Shown: positions 6,865 to 15,617 of the stretch, one piece after another
Numbering within the stretch: the stretch's first letter is position 1
How the letters are laid out: each line of letters opens with the position of its first letter
Assembly (NCBI GenBank): GCA_002298995.1
Contig: DBMO01000054.1
Coordinates: 124,846-188,845, forward strand
DNA length: 64,000 bases
Source: Desulfarculales bacterium UBA696
Lineage (GTDB): Bacteria; Desulfobacterota; Syntrophobacteria; Syntrophobacterales; Syntrophobacteraceae
Direction: 5' to 3'
Notes under the pieces: generated by a model
Databases searched by the model: none
Told to the model about the DNA's origin: nothing
What the model saw: only the letters and a program-made list of their open reading frames with translations
Translations under genes and position numbers: made by a program

Positions 6865-7003
6865 ACAGCTTACTTCGGCTTCCAGCAAGGAATGATAATC
6901 ACGAATCGGATGGGGGCGGCCTCGGTGCGGAATGAATGAGCCGATGCCCGTGATCTTTGAAAAATTAGGAAGGGTAATAGGGGACGCCCTTTATATATTT
7001 ACA

Positions 7004-7175
7004 TTATAAGCGTAAGCCAATATCCAGCTTCTTATGCTCCGCGATTTTCATTCCTCTTCGCACCGCAATGCTGACAGTCGGCAAGGAAACTTTCAGCCTG
7101 CCGGACAAATCGGTAAGCGAGATACCCAATTCACTTACTGACCAATAGCATCGAAGACTGCGGGCGCGCTTCACA
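7004..7175 (-). pseudogene. Second remnant of a RAYT C-terminal HTH tail
   Basis: The minus-strand frame reads RARSLRCYWSVSELGISL, then TDLSGRLKVSLPTVSIAVRRG and ends at a TAA (7004-7006). It is homologous to 4561-4957 with many substitutions, and truncated upstream of the RARS motif. The adjacent GGGGACGCCCTTTATAT (6980-6996) resembles the sequence next to the first remnant and may be part of the same ancestral element. Confidence 0.65.
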
Positions 7176-7313
7176 TTGTTGTCGGCCCGAGGCCTTTTCC
7201 ATGCTGCCTTTCACCACTAATGGACACCCTTTCCAGCATGAGCTAAAGTACCATCTTGCCCGGCCCCGGACCCATATTACGTAAATTGCTGCAGAAGCGA
7301 AAGAGGGTTGAGA

Positions 7314-7820
7314 ATGAATGCGTATTTCGGGTTTATCCTCTATTTATGTGTAGGTGCACTTGGCGGAACGATCGGTGCGAAGCTAAAAATTCCGGCGGGG
7401 ACTCTTACCGGCGCCATGACCAGTGTCATCATCCTGAAGCTGCTTATGCAGTCGCAATGGGAGATGCCGGGCGGCGCCAACTTCGTCACCCAGGTCCTTG
7501 TTGGGGTGATGGTGGCATCGACTTTTCACCCTGAAATGCTCAAGACCCTAAAGGTGATCGCCCTACCCGTGGCTTTTTCATCCCTGGCGCTCATATGCGC
7601 CGGCGGCCTGGTCGCCGCCCTGATTTCACGCATGGGTCTGCTGGACCCGGCCACGGCCTACATCGCCACCAGTCCGGGGGCAATGACCTCCTTGATTCCC
7701 CTATCCATGGAGGGCGGCGGCAATCCGCTCATCGTGACCTGTTTCCATTTCTTCCGACTGATGTTCATCCTCTTCACCGCACCATGGATTTTAAAGGCTT
7801 TGTCCTCCTGGATGCATTAA
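7314..7820 (+). CDS. AbrB-type membrane protein (single AbrB duplication unit)
   Basis: 168 residues, very hydrophobic, four to five predicted helices. The motifs match the bacterial membrane AbrB / ammonia-monooxygenase-like family (Pfam AbrB, PF05145): an N-terminal GALGGTIGAKLKIPAGTLTGAM and a second TSPGAMTSLIPLSMEGGGNP. Family members usually have two such units (~350 residues); this one carries one, so it may dimerise. The ATG at 7314 is chosen over an upstream TTG because AGAGGG precedes it. Despite its name the family is a membrane protein of uncertain role, not the DNA-binding AbrB. It is alone, next to the accessory region. Confidence 0.75.
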   Translation: MNAYFGFILYLCVGALGGTIGAKLKIPAGTLTGAMTSVIILKLLMQSQWEMPGGANFVTQVLVGVMVASTFHPEMLKTLKVIALPVAFSSLALICAGGLVAALISRMGLLDPATAYIATSPGAMTSLIPLSMEGGGNPLIVTCFHFFRLMFILFTAPWILKALSSWMH

Positions 7821-7963
7821 GGCGAGCAGAATCCCTCGGTCTTTTCTGTGCAAAATCGGTCTCGTTGACGTTTTAGCTGCTTTTTACTAGGATATGACGG
7901 TTCGACTCTTCTACGCTTTTTTGTGAGTGTTTTCAGATCAATAGCTTTACACAGGAGAGAACA

Positions 7964-9172
7964 ATGGGCGATGAGTTTGTGGAAGAAACAACGTCTGATG
8001 GTTCCAGCGATCAAACAGGCCCAGATAGTTATGTAGAAGAGAAGACCACGGGATGGGGGAGCCGGATTATCAACTCCCTGGTGGGTATCCTCGTTGGGAT
8101 AGCGCTGGTAATCGGGGCCGGGTTCCTGCTTTTCTGGAACGAAGGCAGGACCGTCAAGACAACACTTGGATTAAAGGAAGCCGCCGGTGTTCTGGTCTCG
8201 ACCGATTCAAATGCCGTGAATCCGGGGAACAATAACAAGCTCGTTCACGTTACGGGTGAGATGGCGACCCCTGAAATGCTAAAAGACCCGGATTTCGGAG
8301 TTGCAATCAATGCGATTGCTCTCAAGCGGATTGTCGAGATCTACCAATGGCAGGAAAAGTCAAAGACCGAAGAGACGAAAAACCTCGGCGGAAGCAAGAC
8401 CGAACGCACGACTTACACCTACGAAAAATCCTGGTCGACAAATCCGATCAGTTCGAGTTCTTTCAAACAGCCCCAGGGCCATACCAACCCTGCGCAAGTG
8501 CCCTACATCGGTCAAAGTTCGATTGCCAATAATGTCACCCTCGGGAAGTTCACTCTTTCCCGGAGCCTGGTATCGCAACTAAACAATTTCGAACCGCTGC
8601 CGCTCGACACCGCTTTCCAGCAACAGTTGCCCCTGCCGGTTCGAAACAAATCGCAAATAGCCGGCGAATGGTGCTACCTGGGAGACCCTCAGAACCCGAA
8701 GGTGGGAGATGAGAGGGTAAAGTTCACCGCAGTAAGGTCGGGGCCTGTGAGCGTCATTTCCCGCCAGTTCGGAAACAGTTTCACGCCCTTTGTCGCGCAG
8801 TCCGGCAAAAACATCGAAATGATCAGCCCCGGCATTGTTGGTGCGGATGTAATGTTCGGTGAGGCCCGGAGCGAAAACATGATGCTTGCCTGGGTACTGA
8901 GGGGAGTCGGCACCTTGCTCATGTTTATCGCGATCTTACTGATACTTAAGCCGATTTCCGTCGTGCTCGATGTCCTGCCCTTTCTTGGCAGCATTGCCGG
9001 AGTGGGGATCGGAATCACGGCCCTGGCGGTCTCTCTCGTGCTATCGGCGGTAGTTGTCGCGGTTGCCTGGATGAGCTACCGGCCGCTGATTTCGGTTGGA
9101 ATTATTGTCGCAGCCGTTGCTGTTGCGGTTCTGCTTCGGTTTACGCGAAAGCCCAACCCTGCAAGAGCCTGA
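7964..9172 (+). CDS. TMEM43 family membrane protein
   Basis: 402 residues. An acidic N terminus (1-30), one TM helix (about 38-58, ending FLLFWNEGR), a long extracytoplasmic domain (about 60-300) and a cluster of helices at the C terminus (about 310-395) fit the TMEM43 family (PF07787). The FWNEGR element after TM1 is characteristic. Human TMEM43 is an inner nuclear membrane protein; the bacterial homologues have no established function. AGGAGAG at 7952-7958 supports the start. It appears monocistronic. Confidence 0.8.
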   Translation: MGDEFVEETTSDGSSDQTGPDSYVEEKTTGWGSRIINSLVGILVGIALVIGAGFLLFWNEGRTVKTTLGLKEAAGVLVSTDSNAVNPGNNNKLVHVTGEMATPEMLKDPDFGVAINAIALKRIVEIYQWQEKSKTEETKNLGGSKTERTTYTYEKSWSTNPISSSSFKQPQGHTNPAQVPYIGQSSIANNVTLGKFTLSRSLVSQLNNFEPLPLDTAFQQQLPLPVRNKSQIAGEWCYLGDPQNPKVGDERVKFTAVRSGPVSVISRQFGNSFTPFVAQSGKNIEMISPGIVGADVMFGEARSENMMLAWVLRGVGTLLMFIAILLILKPISVVLDVLPFLGSIAGVGIGITALAVSLVLSAVVVAVAWMSYRPLISVGIIVAAVAVAVLLRFTRKPNPARA

Positions 9173-9291
9173 GCCAATGCAGGCGTCACGCTAACCCGCG
9201 CTACCGGACAAATAGGGGAGCGATCGTAATTTGGTCACTCCCCCCCTTGGTTTGTCATCTGCTTAGATGGCCTAAAATCGATGGAGAATTA

Positions 9292-10401
9292 ATGAGTTCA
9301 ATGCAATATCGCTTAGCCCGGCTGGTTATTGCCGCGCTTATGGCAGTCATGCTCGTTGCCTGCGCCGCTCAAAGGGTTCCTCCCCTTCCCGGGAAAATTG
9401 CGCCATCTGCGTTGCTGACGATCGACCAGGGCGGAATCATCGACGGACGGGGGCATTTTCGTGAAATATTCAGGGAGGTTCTGTCCGAGAGGTCTCCGAA
9501 GAGTTCAACGGGCGTGCCTTTTGATGACGCCACCACTCTATGGAAACTCTCCGGTGAACCCGCATCGACTCGGAAGGCTATTCCCCACGCACAACCCAGA
9601 GACCAATTTCGAGTGGTCATCGTCCCCGGCCTTTTAGCAGAGTGCGTGGCGGAAACATCCACTGCCTTTGGTGACGCGCGTAAGCAACTCGAATATATAG
9701 GCTACAAGATTGACTACATCCAGACAAAAGGGCGCCGTGGAAGCGACTATAATGCCGATCTCATCCGGAATGCCGTTATGGGAATGCCCGAAGGAGAAAA
9801 GATCATCTTTGTCACCCACTCGAAGGGCACTGTGGACACCCTCGAAGCAATTGTGAAACACCCTGTCGTTTCAAAGCGAACGGCGGCCGTCATCAGCTTC
9901 TCGGGGGCGGTAAATGGTTCACCCCTGGCGGATGCTTTCCCGGAGTTTCTATTGAAACTTGTCCACGAGATGCCGAATTCGTCCTGCCCGCCGGGAGAGG
10001 GGATCGAGGCCGTTGAGAGCCTGCGCAGAAGTGTCCGGATTTCCTGGCTATACGATCACGGGCTGCCCTATAACATACGCTACTATTCGCTTCCTGCTTT
10101 CGCATCACGGGAGAATACCTCCCGGATATTGCTCCCTTTTTACGATATGCTCGCAAAAATTGACCCAGTCAATGACGGGCAGGTTTTATGTTCCGATGCG
10201 ATTATTCCAGGCTCGATCCTGCTCGGCTATCCGAATGCAGACCACTGGGCGGTAGCCATGCCCGTCAGCAGGCAAAAATCGCCCCTTTTGGCTGAGCTGG
10301 TGGACAAGAACGATTATCCGCGCGCAGCGCTGCTGGAAGCGGCCCTGCGCTTCGTGGAACTGGACCTGGCGCGAATCGGTCGGGGTCCCTCATCGCAGTG
10401 A
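9292..10401 (+). CDS. Lipoprotein alpha/beta-hydrolase (lipase-like)
   Basis: About 369 residues from ATG 9292, preceded by GGAGA. The N terminus has a basic n-region, a hydrophobic core and a lipobox LVAC, so the protein is probably lipid-anchored. The central THSKGT is a nucleophile-elbow variant (GxSxG with His for Gly), followed by TVDTLEAIVKHP, consistent with a triacylglycerol-lipase-like hydrolase. The upstream VVIVPGLLAEC fits the oxyanion loop. A late DHW (NADHWAVAMP) offers Asp and His for the triad. An in-frame start at 9247 would put a non-signal extension before the lipoprotein signal. Substrate unknown. Confidence 0.7.
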   Translation: MSSMQYRLARLVIAALMAVMLVACAAQRVPPLPGKIAPSALLTIDQGGIIDGRGHFREIFREVLSERSPKSSTGVPFDDATTLWKLSGEPASTRKAIPHAQPRDQFRVVIVPGLLAECVAETSTAFGDARKQLEYIGYKIDYIQTKGRRGSDYNADLIRNAVMGMPEGEKIIFVTHSKGTVDTLEAIVKHPVVSKRTAAVISFSGAVNGSPLADAFPEFLLKLVHEMPNSSCPPGEGIEAVESLRRSVRISWLYDHGLPYNIRYYSLPAFASRENTSRILLPFYDMLAKIDPVNDGQVLCSDAIIPGSILLGYPNADHWAVAMPVSRQKSPLLAELVDKNDYPRAALLEAALRFVELDLARIGRGPSSQ

Positions 10402-10466
10402 TTGGGTTGTGCAATTCCACCCCATAGCTATTAAACTTCGTATGATGGAAAAGAATTTTAGAAATC

Positions 10467-11132
10467 TCATGCTTTCATGAACTGCCGGATGAATCCCGCC
10501 ACTTCGGCTTTGCCCCTATACACCCCGTAGTGGCCCTCGCAAAGTATGTCGGCGCCCAGATCGAATATCAATTTGAGACTGTTATTGTAGTCCATGGCAT
10601 TGGAGAGGAAGGCGGGATTTAGTGGCCCGTGGACATCGTGGGCGAAGAGGACCTTAAGGCCGTCCGACTCGGTAAGATAGACAGTCGATCCCGGCGAATG
10701 ACCGGGAGCGTGTATGGCGCTGATCCTCCTTCCGCCGAGCATGATGTCCTCACCCGAGCCGGTAAGCTTTCTATTTACCTTGAAAGGCTTCAGCTTTGCC
10801 CCGTACCAGTTTCCCCCGGTGACTTTGTTGTCTCCGGCTTCGAGGTATGGGGCATCCAGTTCATGTGCAACGATTTCAAGCCCGATTTGCCGCTTTAGTT
10901 CGGCCGCGCCCCCCGTGTGATCGTAATGGCAGTGCGTGAGCAGCAGGTACTTCAACCGCTTGGGATCTACCCCGCATTTCCCTATATTTGCAAAAAGCCT
11001 GTCCATCTTCTGGCCGCATCCCGCATCCACCAGGGCGGATTCCTGCTCGAACTTGATGAGATATATCGCGGCATCTTCCGGCTCGGTAAGATGTCCGCCT
11101 CCCACTTGGAAAATCTCGCTCGTTATTTCCAT
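10467..11132 (-). CDS. MBL-fold metallo-hydrolase
   Basis: 221 residues. The metallo-beta-lactamase HxHxDH motif is HCHYDH (His67, His69, Asp71, His72). Further ligands are probably in HAPGHSPGS (third His), AHDVHG (bridging Asp) and EGHYG (last His). Spacing and length resemble glyoxalase II-like or related MBL hydrolases of ~220 residues. No signal peptide, so cytoplasmic. Convergent to the lipoprotein hydrolase, otherwise isolated. Specific substrate cannot be assigned. Confidence 0.8.
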   Translation of the reverse strand: MEITSEIFQVGGGHLTEPEDAAIYLIKFEQESALVDAGCGQKMDRLFANIGKCGVDPKRLKYLLLTHCHYDHTGGAAELKRQIGLEIVAHELDAPYLEAGDNKVTGGNWYGAKLKPFKVNRKLTGSGEDIMLGGRRISAIHAPGHSPGSTVYLTESDGLKVLFAHDVHGPLNPAFLSNAMDYNNSLKLIFDLGADILCEGHYGVYRGKAEVAGFIRQFMKA

Positions 11133-11512
11133 GGCTGCAAAACCTCAAGGCATTTTGGTTTAAAGTCGAAGCCCGATGGCGACTGAATTTCCCCGACCGG
11201 ATAAAAAGGCTGGAGATCATCAGGCTTGGTTGTGAACTGATCGGACCATTCACTGCTAAACCAGATCGAGCAAAATATATACACTGGTCATAATACAGTA
11301 TGATTCACTCTCTTAATAATCCCGTCGAAGAGACTTTGCCCCCTTGCCGATCCATGGTTAATGGCCGACCAGATTACCACATCCACAATCCGTTGAAATC
11401 GGGGAGAGTAAAAAAAGGGTTTTTTTCTGAAATTGCACAAGACTTTGCCAGGATTGTCCGAATAGTTTGAATGAGATTATTCCAAATACATTAGAGGAGA
11501 AGCCCTCATCCC
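11133..11512. other. Intergenic, divergent promoter region
   Basis: 380 bp between the minus-strand MBL gene and the plus-strand TMTC-like gene. It becomes A+T-rich around 11270-11310 (ATATATACACTGGTCATAATAC), where promoters may lie. No repeat, RNA or ORF is supportable. Confidence 0.5.
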
Positions 11513-13123
11513 ATGGCCTTGGAAATACCTGTAGAAGTATCCGCCGGGTCGATCCCAAAACATGCCTGTTCGAGATTCTCATTGTATCTCTTCTGGGCCT
11601 TGCCGTTGATTCTGGCACTATTGGCGGGATTTTGCACAATTGACGGCAATTTTATACAGGATGACAAATCGGCAATCGTCACCAATCCTCTCATTGTAAA
11701 GGAGGCCGTTACCTTTTTCGATTTCTTTCATCGCGATTCCTGGGGATTTTCGGCTGAGGGCCCTATTTTTCTATGGAGACCACTTTTGCCGATGATCTGG
11801 AGAATCGTCTGGGGGATCAATCCCGGCAGTCCACTCCTCTTTCGCCTTCTGACCGCCCTGTTGCATCTCCTGGCCACCGGCATGGTGCTTATCCTCGGCA
11901 AGCGCTTGCTGCGGGAGCAATGGATCGTGTGGGCGACTGGAGCGTTATTCGCCGTCCATCCCATCCACGCCGAAGCCCTTGGCGGGATAGTGTCGCAGGC
12001 CGATATTCTGGCGACTCTTCTGGGCCTGCTCGCAGTCTATATCGCTCTTGGACGCAGCCGTACGATCTCCCCTCTCATCGTTGCCGGCATCCTGGCGGCG
12101 GCCTCTCTTGCCAAGGAGTCCGCCGTGGTCTTCTCCGCAGTGATTGCAGTAGCCGCCCTTATGCCGGCCGGAGTGCAGTTGCGCAAGCGGCTGAGCCTCT
12201 CCTTGTCAGCTGCGTTTATAGCTTTTCTGACCATTCTCATTCAGCTTGTAATTAAGCGGGCCGGGGAAAGCCAGTTAGACAATCTTGCCTTTGCAGCCCA
12301 TGGAGGCCAGAAAATTCTCCATGCATTGTACATCATCGGCCGCGGCATCAGTATGTGCTTCGTCCCGGTCGGAATGAGCCCGTTTCACGACTACGCGGCT
12401 ATCGATCTCAGCCTTGCAACGCTTTTGCCTTACGCAATCCCCGGGGCCCTCTTCCTGTGCATCGGCACGGGCGCCTTTTTGATATCACTCAAGAAACGAA
12501 ACGTCGCCGGAGTAATCGGGATCGGACTTCTTTTCGGTCCGATTATCCTTAACTCCAGCCTCATAGTGCGCGTGGGGACCGAACTTGCCGAAAGACTGCT
12601 CTACCCTGCCTCGGTTGCCGCATCCGCTATAGCGGCATTCGCCGTTTACAAGGCTATCGGTCCACGTTTCAGTCGCGTGGCCATTGTCTTGTTGATCCTT
12701 CTTTTCTCGGTCCAGAGTTGGTCAGCACAGAGACCATGGAGAAACCAGTTGGATCTCTACGCCCATGGGGTGGAAGCGGAGCCTCTATCGGCAAGGCTTC
12801 ACCTCTACTACGGCATGAATTTGCTGTCGAACAGGGATATTCATGCCGCGGCCTGGCACTTTATGGCTACGACTTATATCATGAGCAATTTTCCCAACGC
12901 AGTCGATCCGACCCCTATTATTGAACTCGAACCGTTCCCGGCCGAGCAAAGAATCATGGAGGGGCCCGCCGCTTTTGGACCCGAAGACACCTGCCGATTT
13001 TTGGGGAAATATTTTCAATTCCTGGATCGCAAGACTCCTCATTTGGCCACATACATACGCGATGTCTTATCAGGGCGCTACCCCGATTGCACTATCCCGC
13101 CCCCGGCAATGCCTCAGAACTAG
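11513..13123 (+). CDS. TMTC-like polytopic membrane protein (putative glycosyltransferase)
   Basis: 536 residues with roughly ten TM helices. The first loop has IQDDKSAIVTNP and WRPLLPM; the next HLLATGMVLIL and ALFAVHPIHAEALGGIVSQADIL; then LAKESAVV. These match the conserved N-terminal half of TMTC / bacterial TPR-containing PMT-like proteins (typically DD in loop 1, RPL, HxxxxxL, FAVHPIHTEAV, KE). The usual C-terminal TPR array is reduced to ~100 residues (LYAHGVEAEPLSARLHLYYG). The enzymatic role (O-mannosyl-type transfer using a lipid-linked donor) is inferred from the family. The last 50 bp and the sequence after the stop recur at 17138-17211. Confidence 0.7.
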   Translation: MALEIPVEVSAGSIPKHACSRFSLYLFWALPLILALLAGFCTIDGNFIQDDKSAIVTNPLIVKEAVTFFDFFHRDSWGFSAEGPIFLWRPLLPMIWRIVWGINPGSPLLFRLLTALLHLLATGMVLILGKRLLREQWIVWATGALFAVHPIHAEALGGIVSQADILATLLGLLAVYIALGRSRTISPLIVAGILAAASLAKESAVVFSAVIAVAALMPAGVQLRKRLSLSLSAAFIAFLTILIQLVIKRAGESQLDNLAFAAHGGQKILHALYIIGRGISMCFVPVGMSPFHDYAAIDLSLATLLPYAIPGALFLCIGTGAFLISLKKRNVAGVIGIGLLFGPIILNSSLIVRVGTELAERLLYPASVAASAIAAFAVYKAIGPRFSRVAIVLLILLFSVQSWSAQRPWRNQLDLYAHGVEAEPLSARLHLYYGMNLLSNRDIHAAAWHFMATTYIMSNFPNAVDPTPIIELEPFPAEQRIMEGPAAFGPEDTCRFLGKYFQFLDRKTPHLATYIRDVLSGRYPDCTIPPPAMPQN

Positions 13124-13146
13124 ACCGCAACTTCAGGCAATTGGAC
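13073..13146. repeat. 74-bp segment duplicated at 17138-17211
   Basis: It covers the last codons of the TMTC-like gene and 23 bp beyond its stop. The second copy, 4 kb away, is joined to a ribF fragment. Both copies have equal length, with differences concentrated in the middle (ACTATCCCGC against ACCAGCCAGC). Confidence 0.75.
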
Positions 13147-13178
13147 ACAGCTTAAGTCTACAGTCAGCGGAGGATTCC

Positions 13179-13454
13179 GTGTCTGGTTATGTTGAGTTGG
13201 GAGATGCATATATTCGGCTCTCATTGGATCGATATAACACCTTACGGGCACACTGGAAATTCCCCAAGGCAGATTATCGGAACTACAAGCACTTTGCCGA
13301 AAGCAGTGGAAAATTTGACCCATGCGTGATTTTTCTTGGAAGGCCAATCATAATTAACGAAAAAGAGGGCTATTGCATTGTGTGGAACGAATCTGCGCAG
13401 GACATTAGATGCCCGTCTTTCGGAAAATGCCGTGAGGTTATTCATAGCTGCTAA
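13179..13454 (+). CDS. Small hypothetical protein
   Basis: 91 residues from a GTG at 13179, with GGAGG at 13169-13173 at good spacing. The protein is aromatic-rich and has four Cys, three in the last 30 residues (EGYCIVW, IRCPSFGKCREVIHSC). No signal peptide or known domain. A longer frame reaches back to 12921, but that part overlaps the TMTC-like gene in another frame and is rejected. Base composition is A+T-richer than its neighbours. Confidence 0.5.
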   Translation: MSGYVELGDAYIRLSLDRYNTLRAHWKFPKADYRNYKHFAESSGKFDPCVIFLGRPIIINEKEGYCIVWNESAQDIRCPSFGKCREVIHSC

Positions 13455-13770
13455 GCATTAGTCATTCTTAAAAACTATATTTTCTTGTCTGTGTTCTTGG
13501 TAATTCATTTATTCCATGAGGACCGGCTTAGAGCCAAAGCGGCCAAACCTTTCAACGAAAGCCATACTTCTGCAATTTCCACTCAGATTCCTTGGTTTTT
13601 GTCCCCTTTCCTTCACAAAAACACCTAATGTTTGTGTCTCTCTGCTCCGAAGTAAACATTGTGTCCTTTTTTCGGGGTTGAGTTTTCATCTTTAAAGATC
13701 TTAAGGTCGCTGCCGCTTATCGTTAAAGCAAGACCAGCTCAGAACTTCGACGCCTTTTGGGCACGGATCA
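13455..13770. other. Intergenic, nothing recognised
   Basis: 316 bp of A+T-rich sequence before the HDOD gene. No tRNA, repeat or hairpin with a U-tract was found. It probably holds the promoter of the HDOD to SpoIIE cluster. Confidence 0.4.
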
Positions 13771-14661
13771 ATGATTATGCAGAAAGACAATATGCCGCTG
13801 GTGGAGATCGTGAAAGAGCATGCTTCCTCGGGAAAACTGAATATTCCGGTGTTTCCCGGAGTCGCTGTCGAACTGCAGCAGATTATGTCGGACGATGACG
13901 CACCGCTCGATCAGATCGCGCGGATAATCTGCAGAGATCAGGCGCTTGCAACCAAGATCCTCAAGGTTTCAAATTCGGCATTATCCGGCCTGCCCAAGAA
14001 GGTCCACACAATCCAGGAAGCATTGAAGCGCCTGGGCACGAAGGAGGTATTCAATTGCCTGATTCTGGCTACTCAGAGTTCCATGTATAAGTCGAAGGAT
14101 CCGACTCTAGACAATTACCTCAAAATGCTGTGGCGGCATGCGCTGGCAACAGCCATCGGCACGAAATGGCTCCTGAGCAAAACGGGGCACCGCGACATTG
14201 CCAATGAGGGTTTCCTGGCAGGCTTGCTTCACGATATCGGGAAACTCCTGCTGCTCCGGGTCATCGAAAACCTGAATTCGGAAAACGAGCAAATCAGGAT
14301 TTCGAATGAACTCGTGACGGAAATCCTGGATTTGATGCATGTGGAGCAGGGCTACAATTTGCTGGAGGAGTGGAGTATACCGCCGAGCTACTGCACCGTC
14401 GTACGCGATCACCATATAGAGGATTCCGATAACGGTGATGCCTTGCTGCTTTGCGTGAGAATAGCAAACCAGCTGTGCAGAAAAATCGGGGTGAGCCTCA
14501 AATCCAACCCTAACCTCGAACCGGCGACGCTGCCCGAAGCTGAATTGATAGGTATCGAGGGAAGCACCCTGGCGGAACTTGAAATCATTATGGGGTGTCG
14601 GTCTTTTTCTGGGGTGCCGTCGCGCCTGAAATACCGCGGTACCTCGAATGGGCAGGAGTGA
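13771..14661 (+). CDS. HDOD domain protein
   Basis: 296 residues, almost all one HDOD domain (about 20-230). Signature pieces are VFPGVAVELQQIM, IARIICRDQALATKILKVSNSA, IQEALKRLG and GFLAGLLHDIGKLLLL. HDOD domains are HD-GYP relatives that often lack catalysis and act as scaffolds in signalling. The HD pair is visible in LLHDIGK, but other HD-GYP motifs are missing. The gene precedes the [2Fe-2S]/PAS/SpoIIE trio with a ~160-bp gap, so it may share their regulation. The last 30 residues are low in conservation. Confidence 0.85.
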   Translation: MIMQKDNMPLVEIVKEHASSGKLNIPVFPGVAVELQQIMSDDDAPLDQIARIICRDQALATKILKVSNSALSGLPKKVHTIQEALKRLGTKEVFNCLILATQSSMYKSKDPTLDNYLKMLWRHALATAIGTKWLLSKTGHRDIANEGFLAGLLHDIGKLLLLRVIENLNSENEQIRISNELVTEILDLMHVEQGYNLLEEWSIPPSYCTVVRDHHIEDSDNGDALLLCVRIANQLCRKIGVSLKSNPNLEPATLPEAELIGIEGSTLAELEIIMGCRSFSGVPSRLKYRGTSNGQE

Positions 14662-14824
14662 GGAACACCCATGTTCGCCTCGAAGACGTGGGCATTCGAA
14701 GGACCGGACACATACACATGCTGGAAGGTGCCACCACAGACCGATCGGGTGTTGGAAAAAGTGGTGATTGAATATCTCCCCAACCAATGGGAGTCTGTTG
14801 AGCTTAAACACTGGAGATTGTACG

Positions 14825-15097
14825 ATGGGCGACAAAATAGCCCTTCATCTGTGCATGGGTTCTGCATGCCACCAACTGGGCGTGCACCGTGTTCTCTCTG
14901 CTTTACAGAAACTGATGCATGAGCACGGTCTTGATGCCGAGATTGATTTGAAGGGGGCCTTTTGCCTCGATAGTTGCATGCACGGCATTGTCATCAAGGT
15001 CGGCGAGAAAACGATTACGGATATCAATCCCGGAAACGTTGAGAGTAGATTCGCCAGCGAGATTCTCCCAGTCTTGAAGAATGAGAAGCAGAGGTGA
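14825..15097 (+). CDS. Thioredoxin-like [2Fe-2S] ferredoxin domain protein (NuoE-like)
   Basis: 90 residues. Four Cys occur as C10-x4-C15 and C47-x3-C51 (LCMGSACHQLG and GAFCLDSCMHG), the cluster-binding pattern of thioredoxin-fold [2Fe-2S] ferredoxins and NuoE/HndA proteins. The domain stands alone. ATG 14825 is used; the 19 codons upstream in frame are not conserved-looking. The next gene starts 4 bp after its stop. Small proteins of this type are found next to PAS and SpoIIE genes in loci of sensory (group C) [FeFe]-hydrogenases, where they may relay electrons or redox state. Confidence 0.8.
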   Translation: MGDKIALHLCMGSACHQLGVHRVLSALQKLMHEHGLDAEIDLKGAFCLDSCMHGIVIKVGEKTITDINPGNVESRFASEILPVLKNEKQR

Positions 15098-15101
15098 GTG
15101 C

Positions 15102-15617
15102 ATGGACACTAAGGTGCTTCTGTGGAAACTGCTGTGGGATTACGATCCCAACGGATTGATCGTGCTCGATGCCGACATGAACGTTTGTCTGGTCAATCCC
15201 GGCTTTTGCAGGATGATGCGTTTGGACTGTGATGAAATCATCGGCCGTAAGGGAGTGGATATCCTTGGCGACGTTGATGATTTTGCCAAGGTATTGCGTA
15301 CCCGGCTCGTGAATCGCGGTATCGAGCGGGAATACCCTCAGATTCCACTCTACGTCCGGCAGGTGATCTTTCCCATTTCGAAAGAGAAACTCGTTGCTGC
15401 CATCTTTGTCGATTTCACCAAGGAATGGCAACAGGAAAAGGAGTTGGCCGAACTCAAACGCGAGGCTATTACCGAGGTCACCCAGGTCGTCAACAAACAA
15501 ATGAGCGTCGCTCAGGAAATTGCCGGTCTACTTGGTGAAACGACTGCTGAAATTAAAGTCAGCCTGCTCAGGCTTCTGGATATGCTGGAGAAGAAAGATG
15601 GCGGAGAAGACGAATGA
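15102..15617 (+). CDS. PAS domain regulatory protein
   Basis: 171 residues from ATG 15102, with AGAGGTGAG upstream. The N-terminal PAS domain (about 10-110) is seen in YDPNGLIVLDADMNVCLVNPGF and the following DEIIGRKGVDIL. The second half is a charged predicted coiled coil (QQEKELAELKREAITEVTQVV). There is no kinase or output domain, so it is likely a sensor partner. Its 3' end overlaps the SpoIIE gene by 20 bp, implying coupled translation. The Cys in the PAS core (NVCLVNPGFC) could bind a cofactor, but this is speculative. Confidence 0.8.
   Translation: MDTKVLLWKLLWDYDPNGLIVLDADMNVCLVNPGFCRMMRLDCDEIIGRKGVDILGDVDDFAKVLRTRLVNRGIEREYPQIPLYVRQVIFPISKEKLVAAIFVDFTKEWQQEKELAELKREAITEVTQVVNKQMSVAQEIAGLLGETTAEIKVSLLRLLDMLEKKDGGEDE

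Noticed and set aside
12921..13178. Long N-terminal part of the 177-codon frame at 12921
   Set aside because: It overlaps the TMTC-like gene out of frame; a GTG at 13179 with GGAGG gives a shorter, better supported gene.
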